Shown: positions 22,840 through 32,446 of the stretch, piece by piece | Layout: every line of letters starts with the position of its first letter | Position numbering within the stretch: the stretch's first letter is position 1 | Origin: Drosophila persimilis | Taxonomy: Eukaryota > Arthropoda > Insecta > Diptera > Drosophilidae | NCBI RefSeq assembly: GCF_003286085.1 | Contig: NW_020825626.1 | Location: forward strand, 27,071-91,070 | Direction: 5' to 3' | Length of the DNA stretch: 64,000 nt | Position numbers and translations under genes: made by a program | The notes under the pieces: model-generated | Database searches by the model: none | Seen by the model: the letters and a program-made list of their open reading frames with translations, nothing else | What the model was told of the DNA's origin: nothing

Positions 22840-23128
22840 TACAGCCGTCTAAGTTCCTCAGGCAAATGCTTTTGAGAGGGTAAATAGGTCGGTTGTCTCC
22901 GAAATGAAAACGTATGTACGCCCAGATCAGAAGAACTGGGATGAACAGTTAAGACATATAAGCTGCTCGCTGCGATTAAGCGTTCACTCAGGGGTTGGTC
23001 TTTGCCCTTATCGTATGGCTTTTGCTCAAAATATGATCACAAGTGCATGCGAATACTACATTTTTCGCAATTTAGAACTTTTGGAAAATTCATTCGACTT
23101 GATTGCTCAAAAGCAAAACAGTCTATGA
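22840..23128 (+). pseudogene. Ty3/Gypsy integrase core fragment
   Basis: Frame starting SYTAV-stop-VPQANAFERVNRSV, then VRPDQKNWDEQLRHI and the SGVGLCPYRMAFAQNM region, which is the end of a Gypsy integrase core; ANAFERVN carries the third catalytic Glu. A family different from Gypsy-D at 59029-64000. 22615-22839 before it is A/T rich with a degraded upstream part and stops near 22840 and 22855. The fragment ends with a stop at 23126-23128. Confidence 0.7.
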
Positions 23129-23145
23129 AACAACAATGCATAAGA

Positions 23146-23198
23146 AACGAGGTTAAAAGTTGTGAGTTGCTGCCGCGATACATAGCCAGTATGGCTAT
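23146..23198 (-). mobile_element. Old Helentron-like repeat, part 1 (split by Pao)
   Basis: Terminal CGAGG, GTTGTGAGTTGCTGC and CCAGTATGGCT match the 3' end of the repeat on the minus strand. The other part resumes at 30095 after the Pao element, so the repeat is older than that insertion. Confidence 0.65.
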
Positions 23199-23505
23199 TG
23201 TAGCGTCATTTTAATATTAATAATTGTTATTAGGATAGTATTTCATGAAGTCTAGTGTAAGTTAGGCTAGGGCAAAGCGGGAGCGCAATAAAAGCTCGTT
23301 CTCTCGCTCTTGGCGAATTCGCCCCGCTTTGCCACCGTAGGTAAGGTAGGCTTAGAAGAAATTGTTTGAATATATTGAAAAGAAGTCGAGAAAAACCCCT
23401 GAATTCGAACGCACGCACCCCTTTTCTTTCTTCGCATTAAAATAAAAAAAATTGCAGTCACCCAAAATCGGTATTGTTATTTAGAAAAACTATTCTAAAA
23501 TTTCA
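23199..23505 (+). repeat. Pao 5' LTR
   Basis: 307 bp, TGTAGCGTC to AAAATTTCA. A perfect 10-bp inverted repeat (GGCAAAGCGG 23271-23280, CCGCTTTGCC 23324-23333) encloses AATAAA at 23287. Preceded by the target duplication GCTAT. Confidence 0.9.
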
Positions 23506-23526
23506 TGGCGCCCCCGGGTGGACTCG
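23506..23526 (+). promoter_or_regulatory. Pao primer binding site (tRNA-Asn)
   Basis: Begins TGGCGCCCCCGGGTGG directly after the LTR. It complements the 3' end of Drosophila tRNA-Asn including CCA with one mismatch in about 21 bases (tRNA sequence from memory). Confidence 0.75.
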
Positions 23527-24608
23527 CAATTTAAACGTATATATTAATTCAAGTGGAAAGGCAAAAAGTGACAGTGACACAGTGAAGATACATACATAAA
23601 TAGCCAAAATCTATTGTACATACATACATACATGTACATGCATATGTGCTGCAGCTAAATTGCCAAAGTGACCGCGACGTGTGTGCAAATAACTAAACAA
23701 ACCAAACTAAAAATCACCGCGTCGGTCGTGCAATACCCTGTCTGCAGCTACATATACAAGAGGAGAGTACAGCACCTGGAATTTCCTATCTTCCCAAGAG
23801 GTATTTGTGCAAAAAATTGAAAGCTCGAGTGAAGACGAAAGATTAAAAAACTCGCAATTATTGTCTTGTGCTGAAACAATTGCACCTCGCTTTCAATTCT
23901 TGGCACATACGTATGACATAGTAGAGCTAGATTGCATGCTGTAGTTAGAGTTGAGCATATATATTAATACATATATACATACATATGTACATCTAACCCT
24001 CTTGGACGCAAAACCTACACATATACATAACTCATTTTTACTGCAATCGCTGTCGCCCCTTTCCCCTTTCTCGTTTTCGTTGTGTCAAATATATGTATAG
24101 TTGGGTCGTTGGCCAAGCACGCATACCAATACGCAGCTGCAGCGGTGAATTTTTTCGTCTCGCTTTCGCTCTTCACCGTTGCTTATCGTTGTTCTTTTGT
24201 TTGGCGCGCTTGATCCAAACCAAACACCAAGTGACGCGCTACCCTGTTTTCGTCGGGTATATTCGTTTGGTGTCAGTAGGATCCAATTATCAATTAAGAC
24301 AAAGTCGTGCCTCGCGAATCAATTTAGCGTCGATCGTTGTCGGTTCATACGCATACACAATATTAATTCTTCAGAACTGCAGCGGTGAAATTTTTCGTTT
24401 TCGCTTGTCACCATTGCTGTTCGTTGCTATTCTTGTGTGGTTTTCGTGTACGCGCCAGCCAAGCGACGCTCTACCCTAAATTTGTCGGGTATATTGGTTT
24501 TTCACCTCGTTTGGGTACAATTACCCATTATTTCATTGAGTGCCTCGGCATTAAATACGATTATTATAAACGATCTTTCGCCTTCAGTTGCTTGTATTGA
24601 GAATCAAT
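23527..24608 (+). other. Pao 5' leader (untranslated)
   Basis: 1.08 kb without coding sequence. Contains TACATACATACATG-type repeats (23625-23645, 23960-23995) and two related modules at about 24137-24287 and 24377-24530, each starting CTGCAGCGGTGAA and ending in GTCGGGTATATT plus a CAATTA run. The same pair is present in copy 2. Confidence 0.7.
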
Positions 24609-27600
24609 ATGACCTCAAAAGCCAACAATATCGTCCTTGAAGAGCTGAAGAAAAAGCGCAGTTGCCGTGTCAAAGGCATTCGTTTATTAGCGGACCGTTT
24701 AGAAGCGGGGGATATTCCGCTGGTATTGACGGAGCTTGAGTGCAGACTCGAAACGCTGATGCGTAGCATTGACACGGCACGCGAACTTCAAGAGAAGATT
24801 GAAGATATAGACATTGACGATGAATTTGGAGTCGAGTTGGAAGAACTCTCAATTGTCACAAAGGCAAAATTAATGTCTCTCATTTGCGCATTAAAAACAG
24901 CTGATGAGACAATACAGGCAGTACCAGCTTATGGTGGCCCAACTCGTGCTCGCCTTCCGAAGTTAGCTCTGCCGCAGTTCAGCGGCAACTATTCGGACTT
25001 TAAAAACTTCATAGGTTTATTTGAGACTCTAGTTCATAATGACCAAAGCATTCCAATTATCGAAAAGTTCAACCATTTGCTTTCGTGTCTCTCCGGTGAA
25101 GCGTTGGGAACAGTTAGGGCTTTCCAAGTAACCGAGACCAACTACGAGAAAGCAATGGCTAGCTTAAAACGGGTCTACGATAATGATTGTCTGATCTTTA
25201 AAAATCACATTGATGCCCTATTTAATCTACCCAAAATGACCCAGCAATCAGCATCGTCCTTAAGGAACCTTATCGATACCGCCTCATCCATATATGGTTC
25301 GTTGTTGTCGATAGGCGATGATAAAAAGATCTCGAATGCGATGATTATTCATCTCGTCTTGAGCAGAGTCGATCCGGTGACCAAAGAGAAATGGGAAGAA
25401 CAGCTCGATTATGACAAACTGCCACTTTGGACGGACTGTGAAAGGTTGCTTAATCGCAGACATCAGCATCTTTCGGCCGAAAATTCGGACAAACCAAAGC
25501 AGGAGCAGAAAGCTGTGCCAAGCAAGCAGCATAATCGGAGCTCATTCGCGTGTTCCACCGCGAATACCAAAAACCAACAATGCAGCTACTGCAATGCGAA
25601 AGGCCATTTGTTGACAGATTGCAGTCCATTTGGTCGGCTGGCAGTAATGCAAAGGTTCGAATTCGCAAAAACTGTATCCTTGTGCATCAATTGTCTGCAG
25701 CCAGGCCACTCTGTAGTACGATGCAAAGGTAAGAAGTGTCGAGTGTGTGGCTGCTCACACCATACCTTATTGCATAGGTACACAGTGGCGAATAAAAGTC
25801 TAGCGTTACCATCACCCCCAGAGAATTCTTCTCCTCCTCCCAATCAGAATCAACCTTCCACTTCGCATGCTCTCCATGCGACAGCTATGGATAGAGTTAT
25901 TCTGGCTACGTCGATCGTAAGCGTCCGAACAAATAATGGTGAACATGTTTTGGCCCGAGCTCTGCTTGACTCGGGGTCTCAAACCAATTTTATAACTGAG
26001 GACTTAGCACAGCGCTTACAGATCCGTAGGGAGGAGTCGTGTATCATCTTGCTTGGTATTGGTGAATCCAATTCACAAGTCAAGAAAAAGATACACACGG
26101 TGGTGAAGTCGCGAATTACTGGTAGTGAGTTTTCGGTTGATTTCTGGATTCTAAGGTCCATTTCGGGGTATCACCCTGATCAGACACTTAACGTGAGTGA
26201 CTGGAAAATCCCAAAGAACTTACCACTTGCAGACCCATATTTCTTCAAGCCACAGAAGATAGATATGTTGATAGGTGCAGAAACATTTTTCGAACTTCTA
26301 TCTGTTGGTCAGATTCGCCAAGGTCCTGACTATCCAACTCTGCAGAAAACGCTTCTCGGCTGGATTGTGTCGGGCAGATACACTCCAAAGGTGACTGCCA
26401 CCCAAGAAGCTAGGAATTGTTTGAGTTGTCGAGAAGAGTCAGTGATCCACATCGACAATACATTACAAAAGTTTTGGTCACTGGAAGAATTGCCGTCTTC
26501 TAAAAAGTCTTTATCTCCTGAACACAAGTTATGTGAAAAGCATTATAGAAGGACTACTCAGGTCGTGCCTTCAGGTCGGTTTGAAGTAAGACTGCCGTTC
26601 AAATCAGATCCCAGTATCTTAGGCAACTCCTTTGAAGTGGCTAAACGGCGGTTTTTATCGCTTGAAAAAAGATTGTCTCGTGACCCCGAGTTGCAGAAAA
26701 TGTACTTGGAGTTCATGGAAGAGTACCTCTCCTTGGGTCACATGTCTACCACAGACAACACAATCCCCAAAACTCCACATTATTTCATTCCACATCAGTG
26801 TGTGTTGAGGCCTCAAAGCACGTCGACCAAGCTCCGCGTCGTTTTCGATGCGTCTTGTAAAACGTCCTCTCAGGTGGCCTTGAACGACATATTGATGGTC
26901 GGTCCTACGATACAGGATGAGCTGTATTCGACATTGCTCCGATTCAGACTACACAGGTACGCCTTGACAGCCGATGTTAAGAAGATGTATCGCCAAGTCT
27001 GGGTCGCTGATGCGGATAGACAATTCCAGCTCATAGTGTGGAGAAGAGACCCGTCTGAGTCCTTGAGAATATACCAGCTCAACACCGTAACATATGGGAC
27101 TGGACCAGCCCCATTTTTGGCAATTCGGTGTTTGAAGAGGTTGAGTGAGTCTGCAAAACTCTCATTCCCTAAAGCTGCTGAAGTTATCGACTCCGACTTC
27201 TATGTCGATGACATGTTGACTGGTGCTGGTTGCGTAGAGGAGTTAAAGACAATTAAGTCTGATGTGGCTCAGGTTCTTCAAACCGCTGGGTTTGAATTGA
27301 CTAAATGGTTTTCGAACTCACCTGAGGTCACCGCATCCGAGAGCACAGTTAAACCGATAACGATCTCGGACTCAGAGTCAACTAAGGCGTTAGGAATATC
27401 GTGGCTGCCACACGAAGACGTCTTTAAGTTCCAAATTGACACGTCAGTTATGGGTCTCCGAGCGACAAAACGGAACATCTTATCGGTGACATCAAAGCTG
27501 TTTGACCCCCTTGGCTTGTTAAGTCCTTTAGTAATTAAGGGAAAGATCCTACTGCAGGAGCTTTGGCTCAACAAGCTAGATTGGGATGAGTCAATTCCAA

Positions 27601-28892
27601 TGAACTTGGAAACAGCATGGAACTTATTAAAAGAATCCTTGGGTCAGTTGGAGAAGATTACCATACCTCGATTTGTGCATACTGATCCCATGTCACCGAT
27701 TCAAGTACATGCCTTTGCCGACGCATCCATGAGAGCTTATGGAGCCTGCGTCTATATCCGTAGAAAAACTGCAGAAGGTTTCAAGGTCTCCTTGTTGACT
27801 GCAAAGTCGAAAGTAGCGCCACTCAAAGCGAAAACGCTCCCAAGGCTTGAGTTATGTGCCGCTCACCTTCTAGCAGACCTTTGTCACCGAATCAAATCAC
27901 TGCTCAAGGTTCCAATTGATAAAATGATATTCTGGTCAGATTCAGAAGTTACTCTTCATACCCACCCTTCGTCGTTGTCAACATTCGTTGCGAACCGAGT
28001 AGCGGAGATTCAAGAGTGGTCAAGTGAAGCTACGTGGCGGCATGTGCCAACAAAACAGAACCCAGCAGACATAGTTTCGAGAGGTTGTGACGTAGAGGAA
28101 ATCGTGCAGTCGATCTGGTTTGGAGGACCAGAGTTCTTAAAGTTTGAAGAAGAGAGCTGGCCCAGAAATCCACACTTCGAGCTTTCCGAAGAAGAGATAC
28201 AGATGGAAAGTCGGAAGAAATCGGTCGGACTGACCGTCGCGGCCAAGCCAAATTACTTAGTGGATGTAATCGAGGGATACTCGTCACACCTCAAACTGCT
28301 AAGAGTGTTCGTTTTCGTGTTCCGCTTCATCCGAAAATGCAAAGACAAAAGTCTCAACTTTGGAAAAATTCCGTCATCCGTAGAATACGACGAGGCGTTT
28401 CTAAAAATAGTCGAAATAACACAGAAAAATGAGTCTCAAGAAGATATTGAAAGGGTTCGTAAAGGCACCAAGTTAGGCCCCAGTCTTCAGCGCTTGAATC
28501 CCTTCATCCATGAAGAGGCTGGGACATGGTGCTCTTTTTCGTTGTTGCGAGTTGGGGGGCGACTAGTTAACGCTCCTATGTCATATAATGCCAAGTTTCC
28601 TTTGTTATTGACAAAACGCTCGCAGTTTGTGCAGACATACGTTCGCTATCTGCATCAAACGAATTTTCATGCCGGCCCACGAGCACTCGTGAGTATCCTT
28701 AGACAGCGCATTTGGATAGTGAATGCTCAGGCGGTCTGCAGGGCGACAGTTAGGTCGTGTATTCGTTGCTTTAAATGCAAGCCGCTACTCCAGACCCAAA
28801 TGATGGGCAACTTACCCGCAGACCGGCTCCGTGCTCTCCGCCCATTTTCAGTATGTGGCGTTGATTTTTTTGCCCAGTCTATACGACTCTGA
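24609..28892 (+). CDS. Pao gag-pol polyprotein (frameshifted in integrase)
   Basis: The first ATG is at 24609; upstream in-frame codons lack ATG. In order: N-terminal coiled region; DUF1759 gag domain (about residues 110-260); CCHC knuckles CSYCNAKGHLLTDC and CINCLQPGHSVVRC plus a CRVCGCSHH finger; protease DSGSQ with Asp454; RT with YVDD at 865-868; RNase H with Asp1038 (FADAS), RLELCAA and FWSDSE; H2C2 zinc domain (HQTNFH, CIRC); first integrase Asp1419 (GVDF). Just after this, 7 T and one G replace the TTTTTGTGG of copy 2, a net 1-bp loss, so the frame ends at 28892. The protein packages and copies the element RNA in cytoplasmic particles. Confidence 0.9.
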   Translation: MTSKANNIVLEELKKKRSCRVKGIRLLADRLEAGDIPLVLTELECRLETLMRSIDTARELQEKIEDIDIDDEFGVELEELSIVTKAKLMSLICALKTADETIQAVPAYGGPTRARLPKLALPQFSGNYSDFKNFIGLFETLVHNDQSIPIIEKFNHLLSCLSGEALGTVRAFQVTETNYEKAMASLKRVYDNDCLIFKNHIDALFNLPKMTQQSASSLRNLIDTASSIYGSLLSIGDDKKISNAMIIHLVLSRVDPVTKEKWEEQLDYDKLPLWTDCERLLNRRHQHLSAENSDKPKQEQKAVPSKQHNRSSFACSTANTKNQQCSYCNAKGHLLTDCSPFGRLAVMQRFEFAKTVSLCINCLQPGHSVVRCKGKKCRVCGCSHHTLLHRYTVANKSLALPSPPENSSPPPNQNQPSTSHALHATAMDRVILATSIVSVRTNNGEHVLARALLDSGSQTNFITEDLAQRLQIRREESCIILLGIGESNSQVKKKIHTVVKSRITGSEFSVDFWILRSISGYHPDQTLNVSDWKIPKNLPLADPYFFKPQKIDMLIGAETFFELLSVGQIRQGPDYPTLQKTLLGWIVSGRYTPKVTATQEARNCLSCREESVIHIDNTLQKFWSLEELPSSKKSLSPEHKLCEKHYRRTTQVVPSGRFEVRLPFKSDPSILGNSFEVAKRRFLSLEKRLSRDPELQKMYLEFMEEYLSLGHMSTTDNTIPKTPHYFIPHQCVLRPQSTSTKLRVVFDASCKTSSQVALNDILMVGPTIQDELYSTLLRFRLHRYALTADVKKMYRQVWVADADRQFQLIVWRRDPSESLRIYQLNTVTYGTGPAPFLAIRCLKRLSESAKLSFPKAAEVIDSDFYVDDMLTGAGCVEELKTIKSDVAQVLQTAGFELTKWFSNSPEVTASESTVKPITISDSESTKALGISWLPHEDVFKFQIDTSVMGLRATKRNILSVTSKLFDPLGLLSPLVIKGKILLQELWLNKLDWDESIPMNLETAWNLLKESLGQLEKITIPRFVHTDPMSPIQVHAFADASMRAYGACVYIRRKTAEGFKVSLLTAKSKVAPLKAKTLPRLELCAAHLLADLCHRIKSLLKVPIDKMIFWSDSEVTLHTHPSSLSTFVANRVAEIQEWSSEATWRHVPTKQNPADIVSRGCDVEEIVQSIWFGGPEFLKFEEESWPRNPHFELSEEEIQMESRKKSVGLTVAAKPNYLVDVIEGYSSHLKLLRVFVFVFRFIRKCKDKSLNFGKIPSSVEYDEAFLKIVEITQKNESQEDIERVRKGTKLGPSLQRLNPFIHEEAGTWCSFSLLRVGGRLVNAPMSYNAKFPLLLTKRSQFVQTYVRYLHQTNFHAGPRALVSILRQRIWIVNAQAVCRATVRSCIRCFKCKPLLQTQMMGNLPADRLRALRPFSVCGVDFFAQSIRL

Positions 28893-29755
28893 AAATTCGT
28901 GGAAGGCCCCCTTATAAGTCCTACATAGCGTTATTTGTCTGTTTTGCGTCCAAGGCGGTTCATTTAGAAATTGTCTCCGATTTGACGACTAATTCCTTCT
29001 TGTTGGCATTCCAAAGGTTCGTCGGTCGTCGAGGATGTCCGCAACGCGTGAACTGCGACAACGCGACAAATTTCGTCGGAGCAAGTCGCCACTTCAGCGA
29101 ACTGCGGAGGAAGATGGAGGCGGAAGCGGACGCGATACGCGAATTTGCGTCAAGAAGCGGGTGCGAGTTTGCCTTCATACCGCCTCGAGCACCGCACATG
29201 GGCGGACTTTGGGAGGCCGGTGTGAAGTCTGCCAAGGGCCTACTCCTACGCGCCATCGGAAGCGCTCTCCTCACCGCAGAGGAGCTGGAGACCGTGCTGG
29301 TCGGGATCGAGGCGGTGCTCAACTCGCGCCCGCTAGGACCCCTAAGCCCAGACCCAAGCGACGGAGACGCGCTGACTCCCGGGCACCTGCTGACAGGCGG
29401 GCCGCTCATCGCACCCCCAGCACCCAGGACCCCGGACCAGGAGGGTCTGAGCTGCTTAAAGCGATGGCGGCTTGTCTCGTCAGCCAGGCAAATGTTCTGG
29501 CAGCGATGGTCCCGGGAGTATGTGCTGGGATTACAAATCAGATGCAAGTTGCACCAGGAGGAGCCAAACATAAAGGAAGGCGACCTAGTAATCGTCGCCG
29601 AGGACAACCTGCCCCCTCAACAGTGGCTCCTAGGAAGGGTGGTCGGAACAACCGCCGGGCAGGACGGAAGGGTCAGAGTGGTCGAGCTAAGGACGAGCAG
29701 CGGAGCCACGTTCAGGAGGCCGATACACAAATTGGCGCTTCTGCCAATGGTTTGA
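28866..29755 (+). pseudogene. Pao integrase catalytic core and C terminus (after frameshift)
   Basis: Continuation of pol in the next frame. Second catalytic Asp in NCDNATNFVGA near 29055 and Glu in [12 protein letters not shown] near 29211; a C-terminal domain ([18 protein letters not shown]) ends at TGA 29753-29755. Restriction to a separate frame means this copy makes no complete integrase unless it shifts frame. Overlapping Arg/Pro-rich frames at 29035-29787 and on the minus strand are shadows. Confidence 0.85.
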
Positions 29756-29782
29756 AGCCTTCCAGGCCTTCAACGGGGCCGG

Positions 29783-30089
29783 TGTAGCGTCATTTGAATA
29801 TTAATAATTGTTATTAGGATAGTATTTCATGAAGTCTAGTGTAAGTTAGGCTAGGGCAAAGCGGGAGCGCAATAAAAGCTCGTTCTCTCGCTCTTGGCGA
29901 ATTCGCCCCGCTTTGCCACCGTAGGTAAGGTAGGCTTAGAAGAAATTGTTTGAATATATTGAAAAGAAGTCGAGAAAAACCCCTGAATTCGAACGCACGC
30001 ACCCCTTTTCTTTCGTCGCATTAAAATAAAAAAAATTGCAGTCACCCAAAATCGGTATTGTTATTTAGAAAAACTATTCTAAAATTTCA
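29783..30089 (+). repeat. Pao 3' LTR
   Basis: 307 bp, same ends and hairpin as the 5' LTR, followed by the second GCTAT. The short purine-rich run just before it (CGGGGCCGG) is the only polypurine-tract candidate and is weak. Confidence 0.9.
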
Positions 30090-30358
30090 GCTATATTGAG
30101 CGATAATGAGTGCGTGCGGGAGAGACCGAAAACGTGTCTGAACATGTCGGGCGCTGTGTAGCCACTGCAAACTGATTTGCAGATCGTCAATCTGGAAGAT
30201 ATGGTCATTCTTTATGATTGTCCTTAGTTTTTAGTTTTCTCGTATCTTCAATATTGTGGATGCCACAGATTTTCCTCCTTTGTGGGCGTGGAAGGGGGTA
30301 AGGCGAAATTTTGAAATACACATGTAACAGTGAGATATAACAGGCACTTAGATCTCGG
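30090..30358 (-). mobile_element. Old Helentron-like repeat, part 2
   Basis: Continues the minus-strand copy begun at 23146. GAGTGCGTGCGGGAGAGACC, the GTCGGGCGCTGTGTAGCC block and one GGCGAAATTTT module are recognisable but diverged. The 5' end of the repeat is missing. Confidence 0.65.
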
Positions 30359-31477
30359 GGCTTTTTTTTGGCCATAGGCAAAGCCGAACATGAAACGTGT
30401 GGCACAGAGCGAGAAAGAACCAAATTGTTTTCATCATTTTTACTATACTAATTATGCTATTCTAATTTCTCATAAACCTGGATAATTTCTTGGACCTACC
30501 GTCTTTCCCTTTTTATACCACTCGAAATTTTGTCGTCGGAGATATGTCGCTATCCCAATTCTGAAATTATACACTGTCCAACTCGTAGATTGTGTGTGAG
30601 TAAACTGTATTTATGTATATAAAAACTCAAGCCGGGTGATTTAGGATAACTGTTTATTCGCTGAGCTGCTGTACCGTCTCTCGTGATCGCCATTTACAAA
30701 GTGCCCTTTCTTTCCTATTGATGTTTCTTATGCTATATATGACTATTGGTATTTCCCACCGAGTGTATCGATGACGCGCGCTCTTTGTTACTTAAATACT
30801 AATCGACTACCTTAATAAGTATTGCCTATCTACACAATATAGAATATTTGTCATAGCAGTAATCAAACCCAACCAGTGCATTCTTACTTGTCGTCCGGGC
30901 AACTTATAAATTTTGTTACGTCGAACCCACCGACCGCTGAGCCAACCCAGCTGAATCAGACGGAATAAAACGTTTCGTTACAATACCTGAGAGTCACTTG
31001 GAACATAGTAAACCCTTACCTTGATTGTCAAAGCCCCAATACTTCATTTTTCACATCACTCAATCGTTATCCAATTCTCACATCATGTTCGTTATTTGTC
31101 AATTGTTGGTCTAACAATTTTTGTGTTTTTTTGATTCCGAAATTTGTTATCTTTTCCCGCTGGGAGCTCCTCCGGCAAAAGATTTGCAAAATTCAATGTT
31201 CATTTGCGATCGATATTACGACCTTGGAGTGTACTGGATAAGAGGAGCCTTAGCAGGTGACAGCGGCAGTCGACGCCGTTTGCGTTTCCGCGCTCTTTAA
31301 CATCCAAGGTACTGCTGTTGTTGGAGGGTGAACATTTGGGGACAACTATGTGACAACCAGCATCAGCAGGAGTGCCAGAGTCAGAGGCCAAGAAGGAGTG
31401 GATGAAGCTTCGAACCTAAAAACCATTCCAGCAGAAGCCTCAATTTGCGCAGACAACGACGAAATTCCTTCATCGAG
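30359..31477. other. Unique-looking DNA upstream of the host-like gene
   Basis: No repeat found elsewhere in the window and no credible coding frame on either strand. TATATAAAAA at 30618 and AATAAA at 30965 are present but not assignable. The last 280 bases may be promoter and 5' UTR of the downstream gene; TATCGAT-like sequence on the minus strand near 31208 resembles a DRE box, which is speculative. Confidence 0.45.
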
Positions 31478-32248
31478 ATGGCCATACACGAGACGATCGA
31501 CAACCTGAACATCTGGTGGTTCCCGCGAGACTTTTGCCAGTCGAGATTTGGGGAGTTTCAGCAGAGCGGCACCAACTCGTGCACCCTTATCTCGCTGATC
31601 CTGGCCGACAAGGTGTCCAAGGCGGAAAGGTTCTACCACCGGGTGTCCAATTTACCGGCGCGCGGCTGGGAGATGTTCGGTAATGCCATGAACGATGGGA
31701 ACAGGGTCTATCACAATGTGATCTTGGCCAACACTTCTCATGTGCGCAATCTTAATCTGAACATTCCGGATGCCATTGCGGCCATCCGGACGCAGCAGAG
31801 GATGAACTTCCGCCTGGAGGAGTGGTTCTACACGCACATGGAGGCGGACATATCCAGTCCCTTGTACAACCGGAATGTAGCCATGCAGCTGTCCCGCATC
31901 TTCCAGATCACGCTACAGGTCTACCAGCAAGCCATTGGCCAAAGCGCGCAGCCACATCTGTTCGCCGCCATAATTGCGGACAGCCGAACGGTGATGGTCA
32001 CCTTCGATGTTCGTGCCTCAATTGTGGCTCTATTCGACTCCCATCAACATGGCCGAGATGCGGGGGCCGTTTTCGCCCAGTGCACCCTCCAGAACATGGA
32101 CGATTTGCTCTTCTGGTTCATTAGCATGCTGCACAACGTCTACTCGAGTCGTCCCGTCATCTTCGAGATCTCTTTCCTCAGCTCCCAGCCGGGAGTGGCG
32201 AAGCATATTCCGCCGGCTATCAAAAAATTTGCGGGGAACATCAAATAG
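31478..32248 (+). CDS. Unknown protein, possible papain-like/C76-like cysteine protease (256 aa)
   Basis: The single non-transposon gene of the window. The start is the first ATG after an in-frame TGA at 31403. The protein has no signal peptide or membrane segment. Features seen: a Trp-rich start (NIWWFPRDF), QQSGTNSCTLISLILA with Gln28/29 and Cys35, and LFDSHQHG with Asp187, His189 and His191 followed by a GA(V)FAQC segment. A Gln/Cys pair in a Gly-Thr-Asn-x-Cys turn and a Phe-Asp-Ser-His motif about 150 residues later is the pattern of herpesvirus-tegument-type (C76) and OTU-like deubiquitinase folds; this is inference from motif only. Codon use is GC-rich in third position, unlike the elements around it, and there is no intron. 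AATAAA follows at 32441. I do not recognise a named orthologue; a testis-type retrogene is possible. Confidence 0.65.
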   Translation: MAIHETIDNLNIWWFPRDFCQSRFGEFQQSGTNSCTLISLILADKVSKAERFYHRVSNLPARGWEMFGNAMNDGNRVYHNVILANTSHVRNLNLNIPDAIAAIRTQQRMNFRLEEWFYTHMEADISSPLYNRNVAMQLSRIFQITLQVYQQAIGQSAQPHLFAAIIADSRTVMVTFDVRASIVALFDSHQHGRDAGAVFAQCTLQNMDDLLFWFISMLHNVYSSRPVIFEISFLSSQPGVAKHIPPAIKKFAGNIK

Positions 32249-32440
32249 CCAAGCAAAAAATATGCGACATCGTAGCTTTAGCACGCCAGTGTACATCCAA
32301 TATTACGCATGGTGTGTATCACCAGCTGACATCTGAGAATGGGATTAACCAAAAATTAATCAAATCAAAATACCAAAATAGCTAATTCCAAGATTTGAGG
32401 CATTCAACCAACCAACCAACCAAATTCTACAGTGACCTTC

Positions 32441-32446
32441 AATAAA
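32441..32446 (+). terminator. Polyadenylation signal of the host-like gene
   Basis: AATAAA 193 bases after the stop codon, preceded by an ACCAACCAACC run. Confidence 0.5.

Larger units (their letters stand above)
23199..30089 (+). mobile_element. Full-length BEL/Pao LTR retrotransposon, Pao copy 1
   Basis: Two 307-bp LTRs (TG...CA), 5-bp target duplication GCTAT at 23194-23198 and 30090-30094, PBS, long leader, and one gag-pol frame broken only by a 1-bp deletion near 28870. The LTRs differ at two positions by eye (near 23211 and 23431), so the insertion is recent. It lies inside an older Helentron-like repeat. A second copy is at 41372-48032. Confidence 0.9.

Noticed and set aside
28960-29607. 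215-codon minus-strand frame and 250-codon plus-strand Arg/Pro-rich frame (29035-29787)
   Set aside because: Both overlap Pao integrase, whose DDE motifs lie in the 28982-29755 frame.
30600-30985. Solo LTR (TATATAAA and AATAAA present)
   Set aside because: No inverted TG/CA ends, no flanking duplication and no second copy in the window.
31445-31477. Upstream extension of the host-like gene to 31445
   Set aside because: That codon is TTG; the first ATG in the open frame is 31478.
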